A stretch of DNA of 64,000 bases from Flagellimonas algicola (GCF_005937185.1 NZ_VCNI01000002.1:1550001-1614000), one strand, 5' to 3'; shown: positions 48,564-57,287, counted from the first letter of the stretch. Program-made: numbers and translations. The notes: a model not told the origin generated them from the letters alone.

Positions 48564-49260
48564 CTCCTGCAGGGTTTAGTAGCTCTGAAATTGTGGGCTC
48601 AGTTCCGTCCACCATGTAAACAGTGGGGCCGAAAAAATGAAGCTCATCCGCGGCATTTTCTCCTTGCCAATAATAAGCTCGATGTTTAGCTGAAACGCTG
48701 GTTGTACTAAATTTGAAATCTCCAACATCAGCAACTTTTACCTCGTTCATGTCGTAAATACCACCTGAACTTGTGGTTCCTCCATATCCACTGTGGTGAA
48801 CAAAAGCCACATAAAGGTACCAATGGTCTAATTGTGGTATTGAAGTCTTAAAGATGGGATTTGCATTGACTCCTCCACTGAGATTAAGAATAGTATCATC
48901 GCCGTTTGAATTGTAAGCTTCCGTGCCAAACACCTCAAATCCAGTAAGGGTATTGGTTTTTTTCATCCAAACCGTAAACCTATAAGTTTTAGTATGATCG
49001 ATTGGAAAGGTATCCGATAGCCATCCACCACTGGATGTTGGAGTTTGGGGAATGCCCTTCCAAATTATGGATTGGTTCCCATGAGGATCAGTGTCCAATT
49101 CTCTAATATTTTCATTTGAAGACCCATAAGCCGGGAATCCCGTAACAGATCCACTTCCAATGGACCAAGTGGATGTGTCCAGCAAGTTAGTTTGACTGTA
49201 AGAATTAAAAAGGGTAAATAGAGTAAATGCACCAAACGCTAGTAGGTGTTTCATGTTCAT
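47881..49260 (-). CDS. FN3 protein with conserved coiled-coil tail (paralog 1)
   Basis: A 459-residue exported protein (signal ending near NSYSQ), the first gene of the operon that leads to the RHS pair. It has an N-terminal jelly-roll-like domain (about 22-215, NLLDTSTWSIGSGSVTGF, YRFTVWMKKTNTLTGFEVFG), an FN3 domain (about 235-325, APSVPTGLQSTAQSQTTVDL) and the shared tail with GHLPNIPSAKEV and the coiled coil MNRLLLEKIEQQILYILQLK. No T9SS sorting tail or membrane anchor is seen, so if surface-exposed it needs another export route. It is divergent from the pseudopilin gene at 49552, sharing a 290-base control region. Confidence 0.7.
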   Translation of the reverse strand: MNMKHLLAFGAFTLFTLFNSYSQTNLLDTSTWSIGSGSVTGFPAYGSSNENIRELDTDPHGNQSIIWKGIPQTPTSSGGWLSDTFPIDHTKTYRFTVWMKKTNTLTGFEVFGTEAYNSNGDDTILNLSGGVNANPIFKTSIPQLDHWYLYVAFVHHSGYGGTTSSGGIYDMNEVKVADVGDFKFSTTSVSAKHRAYYWQGENAADELHFFGPTVYMVDGTEPTISELLNPAGGNDTQAPSVPTGLQSTAQSQTTVDLSWNSSTDDFGVTNYRVYKDGTLDGTSGNLTSYQATGLTSGITYDFTVSALDAAQNESAQSTPVSVTTENGSSGGGSTVWTKNGSTASYSGEVAIGTSTVPSGYQLAVDGNIRTREIRVDQDTWPDYVFDKDYQLPTLDEIQKHIDEKGHLPNIPSAKEVETNGMNVGEMNRLLLEKIEQQILYILQLKKEIDQLKKSNNEKK

Positions 49261-49551
49261 GCTAGATTAAGATTTAAAAGGAAAAGGTTGTTGGTACAAA
49301 AACGGAGCTCGGGTGTCCGTAAAACAAGTAAGTGGGGCATGCTAAGTAGGTTAATTTAATATGTAAATACTTTATTTGGGAAAAATATTTACGCCGCAAT
49401 TATATCGCTTTATTCTGATTAATAATATAATAATTTTCTTTTTTCGATGAACTACAAACCAAAATGAAAAAACTTACATTTTTTACAGATAATTATAATA
49501 ATCAATTTCTTTTTCAGTTAATGGTATCACCAAATCAAGACTATCTTATTT
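49261..49551. promoter_or_regulatory. Divergent control region between RHS operon and secretion genes
   Basis: 291 AT-rich bases between the start of the RHS operon (minus) and the plus-strand secretion half. Both must be started from here. No exact TTTG/TAnnTTTG pair is visible on either strand. A frame beginning at ATG 49464 overlaps the pseudopilin gene in another frame and lacks support. Confidence 0.5.
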
Positions 49552-49965
49552 ATGTCAAAAAGCATTCTGCAAAGGAAAATTCCGGCACTAAACCTACAGG
49601 AAACCCTTATAGTACTAGCTATTATCGGAATATTGCTCTTACTGGCACTTCCCAATTTGATGCCCTTGATATCCAAGGCAAAGAGTATTGAGGCACAGAC
49701 CCAGCTCAAGGCCCTCTACAATTCCCAGACTACCTACAGGTATCTGCATAGTAAGTATACCCCAGATATTGACGAACTGGATTTTGTGGCTCCCAGGACT
49801 GTGGAAGAAAATGGAACTGCCAATTACAGGTATGAAATATTGCAAGCATCCAACGCAACCTTCAAGGCCCGGGCAGAAGCCATTACCGATTTTGATGGTG
49901 ATGGGGTGATGAACGTTTGGGAAATAGACGAAAGCGGAAACCCTAAACAAACCATTAAGGACTGA
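49552..49965 (+). CDS. Major-type pseudopilin (GspG-like)
   Basis: A 137-residue protein. Its leader ends KIPA, then LNLQETLIVLAIIGILLLLALP: Ala at -1, Glu at +5, and the hydrophobic N-terminal helix typical of type IV pilins and GspG, with the helical KAKSIEAQTQLKALYNSQTTY next. The C-terminal part includes DFDGDGVMNVWEID, an acidic calcium-type loop; GspG proteins often bind calcium near their C terminus. The stop codon overlaps the next gene by one base. It is probably the main pseudopilus subunit. Confidence 0.8.
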   Translation: MSKSILQRKIPALNLQETLIVLAIIGILLLLALPNLMPLISKAKSIEAQTQLKALYNSQTTYRYLHSKYTPDIDELDFVAPRTVEENGTANYRYEILQASNATFKARAEAITDFDGDGVMNVWEIDESGNPKQTIKD

Positions 49966-50447
49966 TGCTCCTCCTACAACTCTTTACAATGACCGGATTT
50001 GCCGTAGTGGCCTTTCAGGATTTCAAGGAAAGGGCTGTTACGTGGATATTGCTTCCCATATTGGGAATCCTATTGGCCAGTCTCCATATTTGGCATGTGG
50101 GTCTTGAATTTTTTTGGTTCTTTACCCTTTCCAACCTTTTGCTTATCAGCTGTGTACTACTAGTACTTTGGTTGTGCACCAAATACATTCTTAAGAAAGC
50201 ATTTCTGGATGTTAGTTTTGGTCTTGGCGATATGCTTTTCTTTTATGCTTTTGCATTGGGATTTCCCACCTTGACCTTTATCATCCTTTTTGTATCGGCA
50301 ATAGGATTTTCCTTGATCGCTTTCACCATTCTTCGAGTATTCAGGAAAACAGATTCCGTACCCTTGGCAGGTTTGATGGCACTTTATCTTATTGGGGTGG
50401 TACTACTTAGTTTTTTCCCCAACTCCCCATGCCTATATCTTATTTAA
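49965..50447 (+). CDS. Prepilin peptidase (A24 catalytic domain only)
   Basis: A 160-residue membrane protein with about five or six spans. It has the two aspartates of the type IV prepilin peptidase family: the first in FQDFKERAVTW (near residue 19) and the second in the GxGD motif FGLGDMLFFYAFALGF (about residues 86-101). The N-terminal cysteine/methylase domain of full-length PilD is absent, so it should cut leaders but perhaps not N-methylate. It lies directly behind a pseudopilin gene, and its stop overlaps the ATPase start. The cleavage preference may be matched to the Ala -1 sites of the local pseudopilins. Confidence 0.85.
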   Translation: MLLLQLFTMTGFAVVAFQDFKERAVTWILLPILGILLASLHIWHVGLEFFWFFTLSNLLLISCVLLVLWLCTKYILKKAFLDVSFGLGDMLFFYAFALGFPTLTFIILFVSAIGFSLIAFTILRVFRKTDSVPLAGLMALYLIGVVLLSFFPNSPCLYLI

Positions 50448-51859
50448 TGAAAAACAAACAGTTTCACATATCACCGCAACTACAACAATGCATCTCGGCA
50501 GAACAGGCTTTTCACTATAGAGTTGTTCCCGTTGCCCAGGATGAAAATGGCCTTAAACTTAAAACCGATAGTGAATCCCTTCAAGAGTTATTGGCCGAGC
50601 TCAATATCGTATTGGATTCCAAAGTGCATTTGGAAGCTTGTGATAGCGAAGAACTACAGCAATACCTCACCACCAACTACAGACAGGGAAAATCCAAAGA
50701 TTTGGCACAACTCACCTATGTAACCGATTTTTTGGAGAATATACTGCTGGAGGCTAAATCCCTTGGTAGTAGTGATATTCACTTTGAGCCCTATGAAAAT
50801 CAGTGTAGGGTAAGATTCCGATTGGACGGTAAGCTTTTGGAATACTACAACATTCCCATCCAGGATTATCCAACCATGGTGAACAAGGTGAAGATCAGGG
50901 CACAATTGGACATAGCCGAAAAAAGATTGCCCCAGGATGGGCGGATTACCGTGAAATCCAATCAGGGTGAGTTTGATATCAGGGTTTCATCCCTCCCTAC
51001 TTTACATGGTGAAAAGTTGGTGCTGCGAATTTTAGCCAAAGACAACGCAGCAGGGCAGTTGGAGGATTTAGGAATGAATGAGAAAGAGCTGCTTAGCTAT
51101 ACGGAAGGCATAAAAAAGCCCAATGGTATTGTTTTGATTTCAGGCCCAACGGGTTCTGGAAAGACTACAACACTCTATGCCACTTTAAAACTATTGAATA
51201 CAGGCAATAGCAATATCCTAACTATAGAAGACCCCATTGAATATACTTTGGAGGGAATCAACCAGGTACAGTTAAAGGAGAACATTGGTTTGGACTTTGC
51301 CAGTTCTTTGAGAACTTTTTTAAGACAGGATCCAGACATAATCATGGTAGGTGAGATTCGCGATGTGAAAACAGCCAATATGGCCATTAGAGCAGCTTTG
51401 ACCGGACATTTGGTGTTGTCAACGATCCATACCAACTCGGCATGGGCCACCATTTCAAGACTCATAGATATGGGCGTACCGGCATTTTTGATTGCCAGTA
51501 CCTTGAACATGAGCGTGGCACAACGCTTAGTTCGGAAACTTTGTAATAGCTGCAAAAAAGAAGAACCTGTGAACAAAGATGTTTTTCCCTCCAATTTTGA
51601 CATTCCTACAGATCTGAAATCGCATCACGTGGCCACGGGATGCAATGCATGTCATCATACCGGTTATGAGGGAAGAAAAGCCATCTATGAAATCCTACCT
51701 ATTTCAAAGGAATTGGCAAAACCCATAAAGGACAATGTCCTTGAGATTGAACACTATTTAAAGGAAAAAAATATTTCAACATTAAAAAGCAACGCCCTGG
51801 AGCTGGTCAAGCAAGGGGTAACCTCTGTAGAGGAAGTGTATTCCCTACTAAGCAATTGA
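50447..51859 (+). CDS. GspE/PulE family secretion ATPase
   Basis: The start is placed at ATG 50447, overlapping the previous stop, in preference to 50429. It is a 470-residue cytoplasmic ATPase. The N-terminal domain (1-100) is short; SSDIHFEPYENQCRVRFRLDG begins the N2 domain. The ATPase core has Walker A GPTGSGKTTTLY, the Asp box TIEDPIEY, Walker B DPDIIMVGEIRD and the His box GHLVLSTIHTN. The C4 zinc motif (CNSC ... CNAC) near residue 380-415 marks the GspE/PilB side of the family and argues against a retraction ATPase. It powers the GspF platform encoded at 26385. Confidence 0.95.
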   Translation: MKNKQFHISPQLQQCISAEQAFHYRVVPVAQDENGLKLKTDSESLQELLAELNIVLDSKVHLEACDSEELQQYLTTNYRQGKSKDLAQLTYVTDFLENILLEAKSLGSSDIHFEPYENQCRVRFRLDGKLLEYYNIPIQDYPTMVNKVKIRAQLDIAEKRLPQDGRITVKSNQGEFDIRVSSLPTLHGEKLVLRILAKDNAAGQLEDLGMNEKELLSYTEGIKKPNGIVLISGPTGSGKTTTLYATLKLLNTGNSNILTIEDPIEYTLEGINQVQLKENIGLDFASSLRTFLRQDPDIIMVGEIRDVKTANMAIRAALTGHLVLSTIHTNSAWATISRLIDMGVPAFLIASTLNMSVAQRLVRKLCNSCKKEEPVNKDVFPSNFDIPTDLKSHHVATGCNACHHTGYEGRKAIYEILPISKELAKPIKDNVLEIEHYLKEKNISTLKSNALELVKQGVTSVEEVYSLLSN

Positions 51860-51862
51860 TCT

Positions 51863-54031
51863 ATGAAAAAAAGTGTTTTTCTCTTTTTATTTCTTTTGGG
51901 CAGTTTTGGTTTCGCCCAACACACGGACAGGTTTCAAAACATAAGCAACCATCTGGAACTGCTTGCGGTAGAGAACCCATCATTCAACGAAACCTTAAAA
52001 CTAGAGGTAAATGTGAGCAATGTGACCCTGCCCAATTTTCTCATTGCGGTCTCCAAGGTGCATAACCTGAACTTGAGCGTCGCCAATGATATTTCCAATA
52101 TCAAAATTGTCAACAATTTTTCCAATGTCACCATTTCCGATCTGTTACTTTTTATGTGCAAGGAGTATAATTTGACCATTGATTTCACTGGAAGTATCCT
52201 GGCTATCAAAAAGTACCTTCCTCCTCCGCCAAAGGAAACCCAGAAGGCTTTTTTGGTACAATGGAACCCCGGGGCTAATAGTATTACGTTGGATATCAAT
52301 GATATACCCTTGGAACAGGTTTTCCGAAAAATCATGGAGTCTTCCGGGGAGAATTTACTTTATGCCAACAGCCTTAAGAACAATCCCGTCAATGTTTATC
52401 TCAATAACGTTCCCTTTGATACAGCCATGGAAAAGCTGGCGGAACTCAATAACCTAAACCATTCCAAATCCCGGGACGGATTTTATCTCTTCAGTGCCAA
52501 TGAGGGAGGTTCCAACAATTCGCGTTTGGGTAAAGGTGGCCGGAATGGGATGCATTATGAGGTTTTGGACACCATCAACAAGATTCTAAATGTTGACTTC
52601 ACCAATGCCTCAATTGCCGACATTATTGAATCGTTGAGTTATGATTTAAAGCTTGACGTGTACACGGCAACTCCACTGGAGAATGCAGGAAATGTGACCT
52701 TTAACGCCGGGAATATCTTTTTCGATGATCTTTTGGCCCATATTTTCGAGGGCCAGTCCAAGAGTCGTCCGGCCCCAATTCCGCAAACCAATCAACCTAG
52801 GGGTAGGAACAGCCCCAATAACAACAATGCTAATCAAAGTACGGCTGTCACGAATAACTTTACATTCAAAAAAGAAAACAACATTTACTTTTTTGGGACC
52901 GCGGATCAGCTGAGTCTGCGCAAGGTGGAAATTATACAGATGATGCACCGTTCCGTGGAGTTGATGAGCGACCCTGCCAACTATTCAGGAGGATATAGAA
53001 CGGCAGGAAGAACCAATACGGGCAACGTAAACTACTTCTCCAACGGTCAAAATTCGTTTGGTCCAAATGGCCAACGAAATCTGGACAACCAAAGATCCAT
53101 CAACACCAGGGGAAATGGTTTTGAAGGCTATCAAAGTGGTACGGAGGCTTTGGTGAACATTCTTCCAGAGGAAATAAAGGCCGAACTGGACATAAAAGTG
53201 GATTTTGAGTTGAACAGTTTTTTGGTCAGCGGGCCCTCGGCAAACATCCAACGGTTTAAAAATTTCATTCAGGAAATAGATAAGCCCATACCTGTTGTAC
53301 TCATAGAAGTAATGATTATTGAAGTCCGAAAATCTTCTTTGGTAGAGACAGGTATCAGTTGGGGTATTGGGGACAGTCCCGTAGAGACCAAAGGAAATCT
53401 ATTTCCCAATACAGACTTGACTCTGGGTGCCAAAACCGTGAACAAAGTCATCGGTGGATTTGACGGGTTTGGATCTTTCAATATTGGCAAAGTCGTACCG
53501 GAATTTTTTGCCACCATCAAGGCCATGGAAGAGGACGGAAACATCAAAATACGATCTACCCCTAAATTGTCTACTTTAAATGGACATAGGGCGAATTTGT
53601 CCATTGGGGAAACCACCTATTATGTCATAACCAACCAGAATTTTTTCGGCTCCCAGGTTCCCACAACTTCGGAAGTACGAAATTATGCGCCAATTGACGC
53701 CGAGCTCGGGGTAAGTATAAAACCATTGGTGTCCGGGGATGGACAAGTGACCCTGGACATCAATGTCATACAGTCGGATTTTAGTGGGGAACGTATCGAA
53801 GAGGATGCCCCTCCCGGATTGACCTCTAGGGAATTCAGCTCCATAATCAGGATGCAAAACCAGGATTTGGCCATACTGGGCGGACTTGAGGAGAAAATCA
53901 AAAATGACTCCGGAAGCGGGGTTCCCTTGCTCGCTCGAGTGCCAGTTCTGAAATGGCTTTTTAGCAAGCGAAAACGTGAAGACACCAAACAAAAGCTGAC
54001 GATCTTGATCAAGCCCACCGTTATCTATTGA
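51863..54031 (+). CDS. Secretin (GspD/PilQ-like outer membrane channel)
   Basis: A 722-residue protein with signal peptide ending near GSFGFAQ. It has three or four short N-domains (LPNFLIAVSKVHNLNLSVAN; LEQVFRKIMESSGENLLYA; IADIIESLSYDLKLDVYTA), an Asn-rich linker (about 305-400) and a further N-domain (LEIDKPIPVVLIEVMIIEV type). The C-terminal secretin domain (about 520-722) contains GNIKIRSTPKLSTLNGHRAN and the secretin signature VPLLARVPVLKWLFSKRKRE ... LTILIKPTVI. It forms the outer-membrane ring. Its stop codon overlaps the start of the next gene. Confidence 0.92.
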   Translation: MKKSVFLFLFLLGSFGFAQHTDRFQNISNHLELLAVENPSFNETLKLEVNVSNVTLPNFLIAVSKVHNLNLSVANDISNIKIVNNFSNVTISDLLLFMCKEYNLTIDFTGSILAIKKYLPPPPKETQKAFLVQWNPGANSITLDINDIPLEQVFRKIMESSGENLLYANSLKNNPVNVYLNNVPFDTAMEKLAELNNLNHSKSRDGFYLFSANEGGSNNSRLGKGGRNGMHYEVLDTINKILNVDFTNASIADIIESLSYDLKLDVYTATPLENAGNVTFNAGNIFFDDLLAHIFEGQSKSRPAPIPQTNQPRGRNSPNNNNANQSTAVTNNFTFKKENNIYFFGTADQLSLRKVEIIQMMHRSVELMSDPANYSGGYRTAGRTNTGNVNYFSNGQNSFGPNGQRNLDNQRSINTRGNGFEGYQSGTEALVNILPEEIKAELDIKVDFELNSFLVSGPSANIQRFKNFIQEIDKPIPVVLIEVMIIEVRKSSLVETGISWGIGDSPVETKGNLFPNTDLTLGAKTVNKVIGGFDGFGSFNIGKVVPEFFATIKAMEEDGNIKIRSTPKLSTLNGHRANLSIGETTYYVITNQNFFGSQVPTTSEVRNYAPIDAELGVSIKPLVSGDGQVTLDINVIQSDFSGERIEEDAPPGLTSREFSSIIRMQNQDLAILGGLEEKIKNDSGSGVPLLARVPVLKWLFSKRKREDTKQKLTILIKPTVIY

Positions 54032-55224
54032 TTTTGAAAAATTGGTTAAAACATATCGTTGAAGGCAACAGCTATCAAGGCTTGGAGATTTTTGAAATCG
54101 AAGGCAAAATTTGGTATGCTTTGTTGCATGTTCAGAAAGAAAAGGATGAACTCCATGTGCGGTTTGAGAAGACTTTTGATTCTTTGGATAAAGTGACTTC
54201 CCATATTCATAGGAACACCATTTTGTTCCTTACGGTGAACACTTCCCAAATATTGACCCGAAGGGTGGATGTGGCATCCAAAATTGGTTCGGAACAGATG
54301 GTAGTGACCGCTTTTCCCAATTTGGATCTGGAAAATTTCTATTTCCAAACCATGGATTTAAACGGGAACCAACAAGTGGCCATCAGTAAAAGAGATTATT
54401 TGGGCTCCCTTATGGAAGAGTTGGCTGGATATGGGCTTTCCCCAGTGCAAGTTGCCTTGGGAACCACGCCAGTTCAATTCATTTTGGGTCACATGGATTC
54501 GGTTGAGATCTTTGGGTCCAACTACAAACTATCTCAAGACGGGAAATTGGAGATGACCCATAACTCCTCCGATGAGAAAGTGAAGATGGGCGAGTTGATG
54601 TTGTCATCAGCGAGTATAACTTCCTTTGCCCAAATATTGGGACATCTAAAAAGAATGCCGGAATTGGGGAACCTTGTAACAACCAACATGTTCCTGTTCA
54701 ATGAATTCAAGAATAGACGTTTATTTCACTTTGGACTGCGGTGGTCCTTGGGCATTTTCCTCGGTATTCTACTAGTAAACTTTTTATACTATTCCAGCTA
54801 TCAAAGTGAATTGGGAAACATGGAAATACAAGCCTCGGCCCAACAGCAATTGAATCTGTTTAACGCAATGCAAGAGCGGGTAGCCCTTAAAGAAGAAAAA
54901 CTTATGGCGGTTACCAATGCCGTCAATTCCAAATCGTCTTTCTACTTAGACCGTATAGCACTGGAATTACCATCTTCAGTTTTGTTGGACAAAATTACAT
55001 ATCAGCCCACATTAAAACCGGTTAGGGATGGGAAGGTTATTGAGTTGCAAGAAAAAGTAATTCTTGTGGCCGGTGTTACGCAGAGCAAGTTAGAATTTAT
55101 TGCGTGGACAAGTGAACTGGAAAACAAAGTGTGGGTGGATAAAGTGGAAATCGAATCTTATGAGTATGTTTCAAAACAAAGGGATCGGTTTGCTTTAAAA
55201 ATGTATTTGGATGAAGCTAAATAA
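54028..55224 (+). CDS. GspL/PilM-PilN-like inner-membrane assembly protein
   Basis: A 398-residue protein whose start is TTG at 54028 (or TTG at 54034); no ATG fits, and TTG start with a 4-base overlap of the secretin gene implies translational coupling. Residues 1-230 are a cytoplasmic domain like a degenerate actin-fold PilM/GspL. A single membrane span (about 237-257, GLRWSLGIFLGILLVNFLYY), a coiled coil and a PilN-like periplasmic domain (LDRIALELPSSVLLDKITYQ) follow. No clear nucleotide-binding motif is visible. Identification rests on topology and position between secretin and GspM-like genes. Confidence 0.7.
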   Translation: MILKNWLKHIVEGNSYQGLEIFEIEGKIWYALLHVQKEKDELHVRFEKTFDSLDKVTSHIHRNTILFLTVNTSQILTRRVDVASKIGSEQMVVTAFPNLDLENFYFQTMDLNGNQQVAISKRDYLGSLMEELAGYGLSPVQVALGTTPVQFILGHMDSVEIFGSNYKLSQDGKLEMTHNSSDEKVKMGELMLSSASITSFAQILGHLKRMPELGNLVTTNMFLFNEFKNRRLFHFGLRWSLGIFLGILLVNFLYYSSYQSELGNMEIQASAQQQLNLFNAMQERVALKEEKLMAVTNAVNSKSSFYLDRIALELPSSVLLDKITYQPTLKPVRDGKVIELQEKVILVAGVTQSKLEFIAWTSELENKVWVDKVEIESYEYVSKQRDRFALKMYLDEAK

Positions 55225-55723
55225 AAAGAACAAATACTTGATTGGCGGAATCCTTGCGATGGCATTTGCATGCTATTTCTTGGCAGTGAAAAAGACATTC
55301 GAGCTCAAGGGTGAAATGGCTGTTACCAATGACCATCAAGAAAAATATGTGAATGTTAATCATGAACTTGCGAAATTGTCCAAGAAGGAACAAAACTTGG
55401 ATTTACAACTTAGCAGTTTGGATTTGGACAATTCATCCGTTCAGAACAATCTTCTGAGGATTCTTAATGAACAAAGTGAGGCCTACGGCATTAAAATAAT
55501 AGCATTCAACGCCCCTCATGTTACCCAGCACAACAATACCAAGGTAAAAACACAGATCTTCACTTTGGAAGGGAGTTATGTTTCAATCCTGAAAATGCTC
55601 CATGAGCTGGAGAAAAAAGGAGGTTTTGGGCGGGTATCCCATGTTGACTATGAAAAGAACCGCGATTTTAGGAACAGAACTTCACGTTTACAGACAACAA
55701 TATTTCTCAAGGAGGTAAAATAA
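55211..55723 (+). CDS. GspM/PilO-like inner-membrane protein
   Basis: A 170-residue protein with one N-terminal span (about 9-26, YLIGGILAMAFACYFLAV), a coiled coil (HELAKLSKKEQNLDLQLSSL) and a small periplasmic ferredoxin-like domain (IKIIAFNAPHV, TFTLEGSYVSILKMLHELEKK type, VSHVDYEKN), the plan of PilO and GspM. It overlaps the preceding gene by 14 bases and closes the plus-strand half of the secretion locus. Confidence 0.7.
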   Translation: MKLNKKNKYLIGGILAMAFACYFLAVKKTFELKGEMAVTNDHQEKYVNVNHELAKLSKKEQNLDLQLSSLDLDNSSVQNNLLRILNEQSEAYGIKIIAFNAPHVTQHNNTKVKTQIFTLEGSYVSILKMLHELEKKGGFGRVSHVDYEKNRDFRNRTSRLQTTIFLKEVK

Positions 55724-55828
55724 TTCTAGGTTTAAATAACCCCCTCTTTTTTCAATTTCTAGAAAAGAGAATTGAAAAACTAAATAGGCATTAGCAATTT
55801 AGAAGGGATAAATGTGTGAAACAATAGA

Positions 55829-55854
55829 AAAACCCCAGAAAATCTAAGGGTTTT
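55829..55854 (+). terminator. Possible terminator after the secretion genes
   Basis: AAAACCC and GGGTTTT pair (55829-55835 with 55848-55854); the T-run is only four bases, so it would be weak. It could work in both directions. Confidence 0.3.
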
Positions 55855-56003
55855 ATGTAGTTGGTTTTCATGACTATTTTCTATATTGGAATATTCCAAT
55901 AACTGACTTATCTTCTTATGTTTTCTTCCCCAAAAATACCCATAAGAGGGTATTGAATTAGTTTCCAAAAAATTAAAACTTTCAAATTACTTAATTTATT
56001 GGC

Positions 56004-57287
56004 ATGGAATATTATAGAATAAAATACTTCAAAAACAAGGAATATACCGAGCGCTGTGTATGCCTATTAAAATCATTAAGAGAGGGTTTGAGTCGTCAAA
56101 TCCCTAAAAGGCAATTAAATGAAACTTTGATTTTTGGAACATGGAACATTAGGGAATTTGATGGGAATAATAAAAAGTATGGCCCGCGCAAAGAAGATGA
56201 CTTCTTTTACATAGCCGAAATAATTTCTCGATTCGACCTTTTGGCAATTCAGGAAATAAATGAGGACTTAACTCCACTAAAAAAAGTACTCAAAATCCTA
56301 GGCAAGAACTATGAATATATTGTTACAGATGTAGCTGCATGGAAGGCAGGAGGTAATAATGAACGATTGGGTTTTATATACGATAAAAGAACAGTACGCT
56401 TCAAGGGCCTAGCAGGAGAGCTTGTTTTGCCCCAAGATATGCTTATTAGAAATAATGATGGAATCGTCGAAAGACAATTTTCACGAACGCCTTTTAAGTG
56501 TTCTTTCCAAGCAGGATGGTTTAAGTTTAAGGTAACAACGGTGCATATTTATTTTGGAGAGGAAAGCGAAAGTTCAAAAAAGTTCCAGAGAAGAATAGAT
56601 GAAATTGACAAAGTGGCCAAAGTAATTGCCAAAAACGCAAAAAAAGAGAGTAAGAGTTCTCAAGGAAGAACATGGTTCAATCCCTATAATTATTTTATTG
56701 TCGGCGACTTTAACATCGTTGGTGAGGGCAATATTTCGTATGATGCTCTTGCAAAAAATGGATTTAAAACTGTAAAAAACAGGAAAGGATCCAATAGAAG
56801 TAGGACAAAATTTTATGATCAAATTTCTTACTACAAGACCACCGACTTGGATTTTGAATGGAAGGACTCCAATAAATCTTCAAAGCAAGACCACAATAAT
56901 TGGGATAGAACATTTAATTTTTTCAACTACGTCTATACGGATAAACAATTTCCTTTATTTAAAAAAGATGTAGCGAATTATGTTAGTAGAAGTAAGGACA
57001 TATTCTTAGATGAGAATCAAAAATTGAAAACTAAACTAGAGGATTTAAAAGCAAAATTAAGTGATGCTACTTTATCTGCATCGAAGCGGAAGATTTTTAT
57101 TGGGCGTCAAAAAAAAGCCCAAGGTAAATTAGAATATCATCTTGCCCTTTTAGCAGAAGATGATGCAGCCCAAAGAAAATTCTACAAAGAATCTCCTTGG
57201 AACACCTTTCAAATAAGTGATCATCTGCCTTTGTGGGTTGAAATTGACATCAATAAAAGTGAAGAATATTTGAATAGTGCATTTTAA
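56004..57287 (+). CDS. Endonuclease/exonuclease/phosphatase (DNase I-like) family protein
   Basis: A 427-residue protein without signal peptide. The EEP-fold motifs are present in order: FGTWNIREFDG (Asn, metal site), LLAIQEINED (Glu), NNERLGFIYDK, TTVHIYFGE, FIVGDFNIVGEGN (Asp/Asn) and QISDHLPLWVEI (catalytic Asp-His). An insertion of about 100 residues including a lysine-rich coiled coil (EDLKAKLSDATLSASKRK) lies before the last motif. The family cleaves phosphodiester bonds in DNA, RNA, inositol phosphates or phospholipids; the substrate is not evident. It is AT-rich compared with neighbours, stands alone, and may be cargo of the same inserted region. Confidence 0.85.
   Translation: MEYYRIKYFKNKEYTERCVCLLKSLREGLSRQIPKRQLNETLIFGTWNIREFDGNNKKYGPRKEDDFFYIAEIISRFDLLAIQEINEDLTPLKKVLKILGKNYEYIVTDVAAWKAGGNNERLGFIYDKRTVRFKGLAGELVLPQDMLIRNNDGIVERQFSRTPFKCSFQAGWFKFKVTTVHIYFGEESESSKKFQRRIDEIDKVAKVIAKNAKKESKSSQGRTWFNPYNYFIVGDFNIVGEGNISYDALAKNGFKTVKNRKGSNRSRTKFYDQISYYKTTDLDFEWKDSNKSSKQDHNNWDRTFNFFNYVYTDKQFPLFKKDVANYVSRSKDIFLDENQKLKTKLEDLKAKLSDATLSASKRKIFIGRQKKAQGKLEYHLALLAEDDAAQRKFYKESPWNTFQISDHLPLWVEIDINKSEEYLNSAF

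Noticed and set aside
49464..49691. 75-codon frame overlapping the pseudopilin gene
   Set aside because: It runs out of frame through the pseudopilin N-terminal region, whose prepilin motif is unmistakable.
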